Positions 42,077 through 51,285 of a stretch of 60,309 bases of DNA are shown in pieces. The stretch's first letter is position 1. Each line of letters starts with the position of its first letter. The notes under the pieces were generated by a model. That model searched no databases, was not told where the DNA came from, and saw only the letters and a program-made list of their open reading frames with translations. The position numbers were made by a program, and so were the translations under genes. This DNA comes from Acidobacteriota bacterium (GTDB lineage Bacteria; Acidobacteriota; Terriglobia; Versatilivoradales; Versatilivoraceae): positions 1 through 60,309 of the forward strand of contig JAJECY010000307.1 in NCBI GenBank assembly GCA_022821775.1, in the 5' to 3' direction.

Positions 42077-42105
42077 CTCCAGCAACTCAACAACGTCCCC
42101 TTTTC
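42077..42105 (+). repeat. solitary repeat end
   Basis: CTCCAGCAACTCAACAACGT followed by CCCC resembles the right end of the elements at 40110-40224 and 41001-41116. No left end is nearby. Confidence 0.5.
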
Positions 42106-42137
42106 CTTCGCCCGCGTGGAGAACTCCGGGCATACAT

Positions 42138-44093
42138 ATGATTCGACTTTCCGCGGCCAGAAAACACTTCGGCTCCAAGAGCCTATTCGAAGATCTCGAC
42201 TGGCTCATCACGCCGACGGATCGCATTGGACTGGTGGGCGGGAACGGGACAGGCAAGACAACACTGCTGAAGATCCTGGGGGGGATGGAGCCCCTGGATG
42301 GCGGTCTGTTTTCTGCGCCGAAAGATATTACCGCCGGATACCTTCCTCAGGATGGCCTGTCACTGTCAGGGCGCACGGTTCTGGAAGAATGCCTCTCTGT
42401 CTTTGGCGATCTGCTCGAACTCGAGGAAGAAATGAAAGCCCTGACTCACCAGATGGCGGAAGTCGATCCGCGCAGCGATGAGTACGGCCGGATCACGGAG
42501 CGTTATCACCGGATCGAGACCGAATTCCAGGGTCGGGACGGCTACTCATTGGAGGCGCAGGCCGGCACGGTACTGAATGGCCTGGGCTTTGCGCCCGCAG
42601 ATTTGAACCGTCCGACGGAATCACTCTCCGGCGGCTGGCAAATGCGCGTGGCGCTGGCCAAGCTCTTGCTGGTCAAGCCCAAGCTCCTCTTGCTGGACGA
42701 GCCGACCAATCACCTCGATCTCGAGGCCCGCAACTGGTTGCAACAGTATCTGAATGAGTATCCGCACGCCTTCGTGCTGGTCTCCCACGACCGTTACATG
42801 CTGGATGCCACGGTGAACAAGATTCTCGAGTTGTGGAATCGTCGCGCCTACTCTTACAGCGGCAACTACGAACGCTACCTGGCACAGAAGTCCGCGCGCC
42901 AAGCGCAACTTCAGGCGGCCTATCGCAACCAGCGGGAAAAGATCGAACGCCTTGAACTCTTCATCAATCGCTTCCGCTACCAGGCCACCAGGGCGAAGCA
43001 GGTACAGAGCCGAATCAAGGAGCTCGAGAAGATCAAACGGATCGAATTACCCGCCCGGGAAAAGACGATCCGATTCGAGTTTCCTCAGCCGCCCAGGAGC
43101 GGACGCATGGTGGCCGAGTTTCGCGGGGTCGCCAAGAGCTATGAAGGCAAACAAGTTTTCCACGGCATGAGCTTCGTCATCAACCGCGGGGATCGCATAG
43201 GCCTGGTGGGGGTGAATGGAGCGGGGAAGTCCACGCTGATCAAGATACTGGCGGGAAGCGAACCCGTGACGGCAGGTGAATTTCGGCTGGGACACAACGT
43301 GAAGGTCGACCATTTCGCACAGGACCAGTACAAGGAGCTCGACCCTGGCGCCCGCCTGATCGACGATGTCTCCAGCATCGCACCCAGTGCCCTGAGCGAC
43401 CGGACGCAACTGCGCACGCTGCTCGGCTGCTTCCTGTTTTCCAGTGACGAGGTCTTCAAACAGATCCGCGTTCTTTCGGGTGGCGAGCGCAACCGCTATG
43501 CGCTCCTCCGCATGTTGCTGCGGCCTCGAAATTTTCTGTTGCTCGACGAGCCCACCAACCACCTCGACCTGCGAGCCAAGGACGTACTGCTCGAAGCCCT
43601 GCAAGAGTTCAGTGGGACGGTAGTCTTTGTTTCCCACGATCGTTACTTCATCGACAAGCTGGCAACGCGGATCTTTGAGATCGATGGCGGCAGGTTCCAG
43701 GACTATTCCGGCAATTATGAAGACTACTTGCGGCAAAAGGACCAGGTCACGCTCCAACAGGACGATCGAGAGGAGCCGCCGGGCGCAGAGAATTCAGGGA
43801 GATCCGGCGACCGGAATGGAACACCGTTGCGACGGAACAAGATAAATCCTGTTCTGGTGCGGAGAATGAAGGAGCGGCACCAGGGGTTGGAGGAAGAAAT
43901 CACCCGGTGTGAAGTGGAAATTGCCACGCAGGAGTCGGATTTGGGCACTTTCAAGAGTGCAACGGAATCCATCCGCCTCGTCAAACTGGTGGAGCGCAAT
44001 CGCAAGCGGTTGGATGAAATGATCAGAGAGTGGGAGGAACTTTCGAGAACTCTGGAAGAATCGGACAGGAAGTCTTCCGTATTACGGAGTTAA
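42138..44093 (+). CDS. ABC-F family ATPase (ribosome-associated)
   Basis: 651 aa from ATG 42138. It has two ABC domains and no membrane helices: Walker A GGNGTGKTT and GVNGAGKST, signatures LSGGW and LSGGE, and two copies of LLLDEPTNHLDL, followed by LVSHDRYML and FVSHDRYFI. The linker between domains is a long charged helix pair (NQREKIERLELFINRFRYQA, TRAKQVQSRIKELEKIKRIE), the arm that reaches the peptidyl-transferase centre in this family. A C-terminal coiled-coil extension (about 560-651) resembles the Uup type. Expected role: translation factor or ribosome protection. The frame is open upstream to 42027, but ATG 42138 begins the ABC fold. Confidence 0.93.
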   Translation: MIRLSAARKHFGSKSLFEDLDWLITPTDRIGLVGGNGTGKTTLLKILGGMEPLDGGLFSAPKDITAGYLPQDGLSLSGRTVLEECLSVFGDLLELEEEMKALTHQMAEVDPRSDEYGRITERYHRIETEFQGRDGYSLEAQAGTVLNGLGFAPADLNRPTESLSGGWQMRVALAKLLLVKPKLLLLDEPTNHLDLEARNWLQQYLNEYPHAFVLVSHDRYMLDATVNKILELWNRRAYSYSGNYERYLAQKSARQAQLQAAYRNQREKIERLELFINRFRYQATRAKQVQSRIKELEKIKRIELPAREKTIRFEFPQPPRSGRMVAEFRGVAKSYEGKQVFHGMSFVINRGDRIGLVGVNGAGKSTLIKILAGSEPVTAGEFRLGHNVKVDHFAQDQYKELDPGARLIDDVSSIAPSALSDRTQLRTLLGCFLFSSDEVFKQIRVLSGGERNRYALLRMLLRPRNFLLLDEPTNHLDLRAKDVLLEALQEFSGTVVFVSHDRYFIDKLATRIFEIDGGRFQDYSGNYEDYLRQKDQVTLQQDDREEPPGAENSGRSGDRNGTPLRRNKINPVLVRRMKERHQGLEEEITRCEVEIATQESDLGTFKSATESIRLVKLVERNRKRLDEMIREWEELSRTLEESDRKSSVLRS

Positions 44094-44148
44094 GCGGTCT
44101 CCATGTCGTGTTGTTGTACCCCATATCCCTCGAGGACGGCACGCCCCC

Positions 44149-45156
44149 TCACCTCACCAACCACCGGATCGGGTAGTGCCCCTGGCTCCGTTCGAACTTC
44201 AGGGTGTAGGGGTTGAGCAGCAGGCGGGCTACGTATCCGTCGGTGCGGGCCATCAGCCATCCGAAGTCCCACCCCCGACTCTCGTACTGCAACGGCACCC
44301 CAGGCTTGACCCGGACCAGGGGATGGCTTCCGGCGATGAACAGCCGCTGCTCCGTATAGTAGTAGTTGGACCCGGTCTTGACGAAGACCTCGTGGTCGAC
44401 GGTCTCCTCGTCCCGGCCCGCCAGGTCGGCGCAGAGCCCCCGGACGGCCACCTTGACTTCTTTCCCGTCCGCCACCTGCCGGCCCAGCTCCACGGCTGAG
44501 CCCGAGAGCACCTTCCCCTCGGCGGTGTGGGCCAGCACCTCCTCCCAATCGTCCCTCACCAGGTAGTCGAAGAGATCGAAATCGTAGATGAAGTTGCTGC
44601 TGGGGGCATTGGTTCCCTGGTCCCAGCCGTCCAGTTGGTGGTACTTGGGCATGCTGCCATGGTCGGCCGGTTCCGACGGACCCGGCTGGGCCGTGATCTC
44701 TCCCCCGTCCAGATAGGGGCGGGCGATGGCCTGGCGGCCGTCCTGGTTGTAGAGGAAGAAGGACATGGAGGGCCGGGACCCGAAGCCGTCCGGCAGGCTG
44801 ATGGGCTGGCGCAGGGTCATGATTCCCGCCACCCACCGGTCCTCGAGCAGATAGGTGCCGGCAAACTCCGCCACTTCCTCGATCAACTCGGCGCTGTCGG
44901 AGCCGGTATCGATGTGTTCGTTGTTCTTGAATTCAGTCTTGATGCGCAAGTCCGCCCCCCGGCGGATGGCCGCCGCCAGCGCCTCCCCGCTTCCCGAGAC
45001 CGGCTTTCTGGAGGCATCCAGCCGGAGGGCGGACTTCCAGGGGTTTTCTTTCTCCCGCGGCTTGGCGCAGCCGGCCAGGCTCGCCAGGGCCGACCCCGCC
45101 AAACTCCCCAAACCGGCTCCCAGCAACCGCCTGCGGCCTTGTCCCTTGAATGTCAT
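44149..45156 (-). CDS. lipoprotein of unknown function
   Basis: 335 aa. The N-terminus (RRRLLGAGLGSLAGSALASL, then AGC) combines twin-arginine-like residues with a lipobox ending at Cys, so it is probably a lipid-anchored periplasmic or surface protein. The mature part has many Trp, Tyr and Asp and ends YTLKFERSQGHYPIRWLVR. No known domain is recognised by eye. It lies 74 bp downstream of an Nramp-like transporter gene on the same strand and may be cotranscribed. Confidence 0.75.
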   Translation of the reverse strand: MTFKGQGRRRLLGAGLGSLAGSALASLAGCAKPREKENPWKSALRLDASRKPVSGSGEALAAAIRRGADLRIKTEFKNNEHIDTGSDSAELIEEVAEFAGTYLLEDRWVAGIMTLRQPISLPDGFGSRPSMSFFLYNQDGRQAIARPYLDGGEITAQPGPSEPADHGSMPKYHQLDGWDQGTNAPSSNFIYDFDLFDYLVRDDWEEVLAHTAEGKVLSGSAVELGRQVADGKEVKVAVRGLCADLAGRDEETVDHEVFVKTGSNYYYTEQRLFIAGSHPLVRVKPGVPLQYESRGWDFGWLMARTDGYVARLLLNPYTLKFERSQGHYPIRWLVR

Positions 45157-45230
45157 CGGCAGACCCTCCCTTTCTTACGGTTTCACTCGACTCCCACGTC
45201 TCAGCGGGCCGCACTCGGCGCCATGAAGAC

Positions 45231-47117
45231 TCAAATCTGCCCCAGTTCCCTCAAGGTCGCCGCCAGCCCCAACAGGAAAAAGAAGAGGCCTCCCAGCATC
45301 ATGGCGATCCGGACGAACCAGCCCGGCCTCAGTTCCCGCGGAAGCAGGACCGTGTTGAGAATCAGGGTATGGCAGCAACTGATGCCCAGCGCGAAATTGT
45401 AGCTGATGGTGGCGAACTTGATCAGCGCCGTCGGCGCGTTCAGCCAGAGCATGGCCAGGCCCAGAACGGAGTAGCCCATGATCAGCCCGAAGTAGATCCT
45501 GCCGATCCTGGCCGGGTCCACCTTCCGGAGCGTGGAACTGGAGGTCCAGATGGTATCCAGCCAGCGGCGGACCACCCCGTCGATGTGTCCGACCATGGTG
45601 GGGGCCAACACCAGGAACCCGCAAAAGAGGGTGGAGGCCCAGAAAAGATTCCCCCAGGCAGTACCTCCCAGGATCTCGGAGAGCCCCGTCATGGAGGCCA
45701 GCACGCCCTCGGGAGGGTTGGCGGCCTGCCTGCCCACCCCCTCGGCCGTCAGCGCCGCCGCGTTCCAGCGGTCGGCCTCGGTGCCGCGCCGGAGAAATTC
45801 CACCGACAGCATGCTGGGCAGGGCCAGGCCAACGAAACAGGCGGGAATCCAGATGGCGCACTGGTCGCGCACCACGTGCCGGTACCAGCGCCGCCAGCGC
45901 GGCAGGGATTCCCGGCTCACCTCGAACACCGACCCTACGTGGGAGAGGGTGATCCCCTGGCCTCCCACCATGCTGGGGATGGCGCCCACATGGTGTCCCA
46001 TGCCCCAACCCTGGTCGCGGGTGAAGTTGCTGATGGGAGTGTTGCTCAGCCCTCCGTTGCCCGCGATGGCGGCCATGGCGGCGATGAAGGCGATCAGTGT
46101 GAAATCGATGGTGGGAAGAACACCCTTGCCGAACCAGGACGCGAACACGTTTTCCACGTTGGGGCCGTCCAGAAATCCATCCCCGTCCAGGTCCTCGTGT
46201 TTCAGCAGTTGCCCCCGAGGGCCCCGCTCCCAGGTGTCGGGCCGGCCGTCGCCGTCGGAGTCGACGGTAGGCTCCAGCCTGCGTTCCACCACGTCCAGGT
46301 GGCCGTCCCCATCCCAGTCCTCGCCGGGGTCCAGCCTTCCGTTGCCGTTGCGGTCCTCGCCGCTGAGCACGGGAACGGTTCCCAACTTGAAGAACCCGCT
46401 CCCGATGTCGACCCAGGTCGAGGGGCTGGAGTAGAGCAGCGCCACAATCAGAAGGAATCCGAAGACCGTGACCAGCTTGACCGACATCACCGCCTTCAGC
46501 GAGTTGTAGACCTTGCCTCCGAAGATCAGCGGAATCACCGAGGCCACGAATATGCCGGTGGCGGTGAGCTTGTGCATCCACCAGTGCAGCGGCACCGCGT
46601 CCGGATCGGGCATCTGACCGCCGAGCAGGAGAATCATCACCGGCGTGGCCGCGGTGGCGGCCAGGTAGGGAAAGACCGACCCGAAATCCAGGATCAGGTA
46701 GACGACCAGCCAGAATCGCGGCCCCGGCGCCGTCCGGAACTTTCCGGTGAAGATGGGCTCGCCGGTGTAGAGGGTGTAGCGGCTGATCTCGATGTTGTAG
46801 AGCCCCTGGGCCAGGATGCTGAGGGTGGCCAGCCACAGCAGCGCGCCCCCGTAGCGGGCCGTCACCAGCGGACCCAGCAGCCACTCGCCCCCGCCGATGG
46901 CCCCCGCCCCCGCCACCAGGCCGGGGCCCAGGAAAGCATACCAGTGCTTCCGCACGAACCTGGGGGCGTCGATCAGCTCGCCGGAATTCCAGCGCGGCAT
47001 CTTCCTGGACCCGGGATGGGGAGGAACGAAACCGGTCGGGCCCGGGGCGGCCCCGCCGCCGGCGAAACTCTCCGGCGCCGGAGGATCATCGCGTCTCAGT
47101 TTGCTTTCATCGGTCAT
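45231..47117 (-). CDS. Nramp-related transporter with inserted EF-hand-like calcium loops
   Basis: 628 aa with about 11-12 hydrophobic helices of the Nramp/LeuT-like kind (FLGPGLVAGAGAIGGGEWLL in helix 1, VYLILDFGSVFPYLAATAAT, ending FFFLLGLAATLREL). The helix-1 motif DPGN that binds the metal in true Nramp proteins is replaced by GAGAIGG, so the substrate may not be Mn/Fe. Residues 255-320 form an extra loop with four EF-hand-like calcium sites: DRNGNGRLDPGE, DWDGDGHLDVVE, DSDGDGRPDTWE and DLDGDGFLDGPN. A soluble N-terminal 50-aa segment precedes the membrane part. Together with the downstream lipoprotein it may form a two-gene unit. Confidence 0.82.
   Translation of the reverse strand: MTDESKLRRDDPPAPESFAGGGAAPGPTGFVPPHPGSRKMPRWNSGELIDAPRFVRKHWYAFLGPGLVAGAGAIGGGEWLLGPLVTARYGGALLWLATLSILAQGLYNIEISRYTLYTGEPIFTGKFRTAPGPRFWLVVYLILDFGSVFPYLAATAATPVMILLLGGQMPDPDAVPLHWWMHKLTATGIFVASVIPLIFGGKVYNSLKAVMSVKLVTVFGFLLIVALLYSSPSTWVDIGSGFFKLGTVPVLSGEDRNGNGRLDPGEDWDGDGHLDVVERRLEPTVDSDGDGRPDTWERGPRGQLLKHEDLDGDGFLDGPNVENVFASWFGKGVLPTIDFTLIAFIAAMAAIAGNGGLSNTPISNFTRDQGWGMGHHVGAIPSMVGGQGITLSHVGSVFEVSRESLPRWRRWYRHVVRDQCAIWIPACFVGLALPSMLSVEFLRRGTEADRWNAAALTAEGVGRQAANPPEGVLASMTGLSEILGGTAWGNLFWASTLFCGFLVLAPTMVGHIDGVVRRWLDTIWTSSSTLRKVDPARIGRIYFGLIMGYSVLGLAMLWLNAPTALIKFATISYNFALGISCCHTLILNTVLLPRELRPGWFVRIAMMLGGLFFFLLGLAATLRELGQI
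46158..46355 (-). other. calcium-loop insertion inside the Nramp-like gene
   Basis: This segment encodes residues 255-320, four tandem D-x-[DN]-x-[DN]-G loops of the EF-hand/thrombospondin-type-3 kind, placed between two membrane helices. The second Nramp-like protein (54394-55959) lacks it. Confidence 0.75.
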
Positions 47118-47233
47118 CGTATCTCTTCAGCCCCGCAATGGGGCGCGCAAGGACTTCCGATACTGGCGAGTTCAAGCCCGCCAGGCACTCCTTCCGGATT
47201 GGGACTCGATCGTCCCACTCTCTATCCCTAAGC

Positions 47234-50200
47234 CTATTCCCTGCCCGGCAGGTAGGCGCCGTCGCCGCTGCGCTCTCCGGGCCCGCCACCGTCGTTGATC
47301 ACACCATAGGCAACGAACGGATTATTGCCCGAGACCTTCCTCACCTGAACGAAACCTTGCCTGGTTCTCCCCAGAATCCCGTTGACCTGATGCCAACCGC
47401 GGGCGGTGACGATTCGGGTGATAGTTCTCGGTTGAGCACTGCCGCTGCCGTCGTAAATGGTGATCTCGAAGGTGCTGGAACTGTCGTCGATTTCGCCCGT
47501 GTTGACCAGGGCCAGGTTGCTGCGGTTCTCTTCGTTCTGCTGCAGCCCGTAGACCCAGGCGCTTTCAAGCGAAGCTGCCCCGTAGGGCACCGCATTATAG
47601 AAGAGGCTGTATTGCCCGCCTCGATTGTCCGGAGATCCCGTGCGGGCTCCGATCACAATCCCGCTCAGGTCGCCCTCGGCTGGCGTGGCGAACAGGGCTC
47701 CCACGTAGGTGCGACCCGCCGGACCGATGCCGTCCACCTTCCCCTCGCGTAGCCAACTGACGAGGTTAGGCAGGATACGCTGTTCCCCGGCCTTAATCTC
47801 CAGGCTGAAGCTGGCCGTGTCATCTGAGGTCGCAACGCCGCCCGCCGCGAAACTGAAATCGATGGTTTTGTCCGAGGTCGAGAAGTTGGTGACGGTCAGC
47901 TCGCTTTGGAAGTTTCCGGTTTCGACGACGACCGGCAGCGTCTGTCCCCTGGCTCCCACCAGGGAGGATTCGGTCACCGGAAAAACGAAGGAGCCATCGG
48001 AGTTAAAGTTGTCGTTGATGACCCCGTAAGCGTAGAAAGGGGCATCTCCCTCGATCTTTTCCACCTTGACGTAGCCCTGCGCCGGAGTGCCCAGCCTTGC
48101 CAGCAGTCCCGAGTACTGGTGGAAGCCGCCCGGCGGGAGCGTCTCTTCATTCACGAGATGAAAGGTGGTGTCGTCCGCCTCTCCAGAGAAGACGATGGTT
48201 CTCAGGGTGATGGGGCCGTCTCCGGGAGTCCCCATGTTCTGCAGGGCCACGTTGGAGCGGTCCTGGGTGTTCTGGCGCAGCCCGCACAGGTAGACGGGTT
48301 CCTGGAAACCCTCTGCTTCGGGGATGCCGGGATAGGCCAGGCCGGCGCGGCCTTCGGGGACGCCGGTGGTGGTGCGCGCCACCACGCTCATTGATGAAGA
48401 CCCTGAAACTTCCACCCTCAGAGTCCCGATCCGGTTCCCCGTCTCCGGAATCGGCACGCCCAAGCCCATCAGGTATCCCAGGGTATCGGACTGGATTCTC
48501 TGGCGCCAGGGGGCCAGCCTGTCGGTAACCGTTCCGCTTCCACCTCCCGCGTGGGCGGTGTAGGTGTAGTGAAGGACCGCCTCCTCGGCGCCCCGGTTGG
48601 CGAGGGTCAGCTCCGAGGTGAAGAAGGAGCTTTTGCGTCCGGCCGAGGTCAGAAGGACAGGGACGAAGACGGAAGAGCAATCCGGACCTCGAACATCCCC
48701 GATGCCATTGAGCCAGGTCCGGATGGAGGTGTCCGCCTGAGCGCAGAGACCGGAGTTCCGGTGGAACCGGAAGTGTTGCAATGCTACGAGGTTGGTGAAC
48801 GATGGGGGAACCATCCCGGCCAGTCGATTGCCCCGAAGATCCAGTCCTTCGAGATGGATCAGGTTGCCCAACTGGGAAGGGAGGGTCCCAGTCAGATGGT
48901 TGTTGGAGAGGTCCAAATGCGTCACACATCCGTTGAAGTCGACAGTGACCCCGTACCACTCGGACAGAGGCCTGACACTCAACCAGTTCATGCCGTTGGT
49001 CCATTCGGTCCCGCCGGTCGAGTCGTAGAGAGCCTTCAGTGCCGCCCGGTCCCTGGCTGCGCACGACACCCGGTCGTTCAGGTCAAGGAAGGCCGAACCT
49101 CCGATTTTTGCTCCCTGGAGGTCTCGCAGCCTGCCCCCGACAAAGGCTTGGAGCAGGATGTATTCCGTGCCCTCGATCAGGCTGTCGGACCGCGGGACAA
49201 AAGTCAGGGTCGCGGTTCCGCTGGAGCTATTGGCCGGAATGGTCAGAATGTTGAGCATAGTGTCGAATGACCCGGAGAAACCGACAAGCGTGTAGTCGTG
49301 GCTCTCTCCCAGCGTCGCCGTGCCGCCGATGAGCAGATGAACCCTGGTCAACCTGCTCACCGGTGTGTGCTTGGCCGTTACCATTACGCGGGTGGCGCCG
49401 CCACCCTCGACCAGACCGGATGGAGTGACCGACAGAGTGAGCGAAGGGGAGCAGTCCGGACCCAGAGACTCTCCAATATCATCAAGCCAGTTCCGGATGA
49501 CTCTGTCCGCCCCGGCACACAGACCGGGGTTCAAAAAGAACCGGAACAGGCGCAACGCTTCCAGGTTGGCGAAAGAAAGGGGAATGGGCTCTGTCAGCAG
49601 GTTGGTGTCGAGAATCAGTGCCCGAAGGTTGCCGAGTTTGCCCAGCTCCGCCGGCAGAGATCCCGTCAGTCGATTGTCACCCAGATACAGCGTCTCGAGG
49701 TTGACGAGATCGCCCAGCTCCGGCGGAATCGGCCCCGTCAATCGGTTGGTGTCGACAGACAGCACCTGAAGGTTGCCGAGATTGCCCAACTCCGGCGGTA
49801 TAGACCCCGTCAGTCGGTTGTCAACCATAGTCAGCGTCTCAAGGTTGGCGAGATCGCCCAGTTCCGGCGGTATGGACCCCGTTAGCTGGTTGGTGCCGAG
49901 AGACAACTGCCGAAGCTTGGTGAGATTGCTAAACTCCGGCGGGATGGGCCCGGTCAGCTGATTGTCGGACAACCAAAGCAGCTCAAGGTCGGTGAGATTA
50001 CCCAGTTGCGGTGGTATGGAACCCGTTAGTTGGTTATCTGACACGAAAAGATTCTGAAGGTTGGCCAGATTGCCCAGTTCCCGCGGTAGGTGGCCTGACA
50101 GCCGGTTCTTGTTGAACCACAGCAGCTCGAGGCTGGCGAGATTGCCCAACTCCGGCGGCAGGGGTCCGGTCAGTTGGTTGCCGACGAGAAAGAAATGCCG

Positions 50201-51244
50201 CAGGTTGGAAAGGTTGCCCAACTCCGGCGGCAGGTGCCCCGTCAGTTCGTTGCCTATGAGAGCCAACGTCTCAAGTTTTGCCAGACTGCCGAGCTCCGGC
50301 GGTATCGACCCCGTCAGTTGGCTGGAGGTGAGACCCAAAGTCAGCAGGCTGGCGAGACTGCCCAACTCGGGCGGTATGGGCCCGCTCAGTGGGTTGTTGC
50401 TGAGAGCCAACCTCTGCAGGTTGGCCAGATTTCCCAACTCCGGTGGTATGGGTCCCGCCAGTTGGTTTTGTTCGAGACTGAGCTCCCGCAGACCGGCGAG
50501 ATTGTCCAGCTCCGGCGGTATAGCCCCTGTCAATTGGTTGGCAGCCAGAATGAGCAGCTCAAGGCCGGCCAGACGGCTCAACTCGGACGGCACCGAACCC
50601 GTCAGTCTGTTGAAGCCGAGATCCAGTTCCCGTAGATTGCCGAGATTGCCCAGTTCCGGCGGTACGGATCCCGTCAGTTGGTTGCTGCCCAGAATCAGCC
50701 TTTCAAGTTGGGCAAGACGGCTCAGCGCCGACGGTATCGACCCCGTCAGCCGGTTGCTGGAGAGAATCAGCCACTTGATGTTGGCGAGATTCCCCAGTTG
50801 GGACGGTATGGACCCCCTCAGTTGATTGCCGGAGAAAGACAGTCGCTCGAGCTCGGAGAGATTGCCCAGCTCCGGCGGAATGCGCCCCTTCAGGCGATTG
50901 CCGAGAAGAAGCAACCCCGTGACCCTCCCATTGCGGACGGCTACGCCATTCCACTGGTCCAGCGGCAGGTTGCTCAACCAGTTTCTCCTATTGCGCCAAT
51001 TGGGACCATCGGTGGCGTTGTAGAGCGCCACCAGAGCCGCCCTGTCGGATGCAAGACCTTGAGCTCGGGCCTCGGCGGCCAGCAACAGGCTCCCCAGCAG
51101 CGCCACAAGGCCGATCAGCACTGTCGGAGGCACGGTATGGAGGCGCCAACGACACTGCCGTCCACCCGAACGGGAGGTGCACTCAGGACGAGATTCAGTA
51201 GCGACTACATCACATCCTTGTGAAATCAGCACCTCGCCTCCCAT
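47234..51244 (-). CDS. giant plant-type LRR surface protein with shared C-terminal module
   Basis: About 1336 aa from ATG 51244. GTG 51232 has GGGAGG upstream and is an alternative start. The frame continues to 52441, but that part is antisense-frame text inside the dehydrogenase gene. A hydrophobic signal (TVLIGLVALLGSLLLAAEA, about 41-59) is followed by an LRR cap (DRAALVALYNATDGPNWRNR), 19 tandem 24-residue repeats of the form LxxLxLxxNxLTGxIPPELGN, a Calx-beta/Ig-like domain (LTLSVTPSGLVEGGGATRVM), a second cap plus two LRRs, and the C-terminal module shared with the genes at 1-222 and 7754-11461. Probably exported. LRR proteins of this kind bind other proteins; the ligand is unknown. Confidence 0.88.
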   Translation of the reverse strand: MGGEVLISQGCDVVATESRPECTSRSGGRQCRWRLHTVPPTVLIGLVALLGSLLLAAEARAQGLASDRAALVALYNATDGPNWRNRRNWLSNLPLDQWNGVAVRNGRVTGLLLLGNRLKGRIPPELGNLSELERLSFSGNQLRGSIPSQLGNLANIKWLILSSNRLTGSIPSALSRLAQLERLILGSNQLTGSVPPELGNLGNLRELDLGFNRLTGSVPSELSRLAGLELLILAANQLTGAIPPELDNLAGLRELSLEQNQLAGPIPPELGNLANLQRLALSNNPLSGPIPPELGSLASLLTLGLTSSQLTGSIPPELGSLAKLETLALIGNELTGHLPPELGNLSNLRHFFLVGNQLTGPLPPELGNLASLELLWFNKNRLSGHLPRELGNLANLQNLFVSDNQLTGSIPPQLGNLTDLELLWLSDNQLTGPIPPEFSNLTKLRQLSLGTNQLTGSIPPELGDLANLETLTMVDNRLTGSIPPELGNLGNLQVLSVDTNRLTGPIPPELGDLVNLETLYLGDNRLTGSLPAELGKLGNLRALILDTNLLTEPIPLSFANLEALRLFRFFLNPGLCAGADRVIRNWLDDIGESLGPDCSPSLTLSVTPSGLVEGGGATRVMVTAKHTPVSRLTRVHLLIGGTATLGESHDYTLVGFSGSFDTMLNILTIPANSSSGTATLTFVPRSDSLIEGTEYILLQAFVGGRLRDLQGAKIGGSAFLDLNDRVSCAARDRAALKALYDSTGGTEWTNGMNWLSVRPLSEWYGVTVDFNGCVTHLDLSNNHLTGTLPSQLGNLIHLEGLDLRGNRLAGMVPPSFTNLVALQHFRFHRNSGLCAQADTSIRTWLNGIGDVRGPDCSSVFVPVLLTSAGRKSSFFTSELTLANRGAEEAVLHYTYTAHAGGGSGTVTDRLAPWRQRIQSDTLGYLMGLGVPIPETGNRIGTLRVEVSGSSSMSVVARTTTGVPEGRAGLAYPGIPEAEGFQEPVYLCGLRQNTQDRSNVALQNMGTPGDGPITLRTIVFSGEADDTTFHLVNEETLPPGGFHQYSGLLARLGTPAQGYVKVEKIEGDAPFYAYGVINDNFNSDGSFVFPVTESSLVGARGQTLPVVVETGNFQSELTVTNFSTSDKTIDFSFAAGGVATSDDTASFSLEIKAGEQRILPNLVSWLREGKVDGIGPAGRTYVGALFATPAEGDLSGIVIGARTGSPDNRGGQYSLFYNAVPYGAASLESAWVYGLQQNEENRSNLALVNTGEIDDSSSTFEITIYDGSGSAQPRTITRIVTARGWHQVNGILGRTRQGFVQVRKVSGNNPFVAYGVINDGGGPGERSGDGAYLPGRE
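49555..50930 (-). repeat. 72-bp tandem repeat array encoding LRRs
   Basis: Nineteen units, each about 72 bp and encoding 24 residues. Frequent text such as 'cccaactccggcgg' marks the PPELGN part. Units are diverged, so the array is not freshly expanded. Confidence 0.85.
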
Positions 51245-51285
51245 AAATCGTGAGGTTGACCAATAACCATCAGCCCTCGGGCACG

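Noticed and set aside
49555-50930. Possible CRISPR array (regular repeats)
   Set aside because: The 72-bp periodicity is protein-coding LRR sequence without unique spacers.
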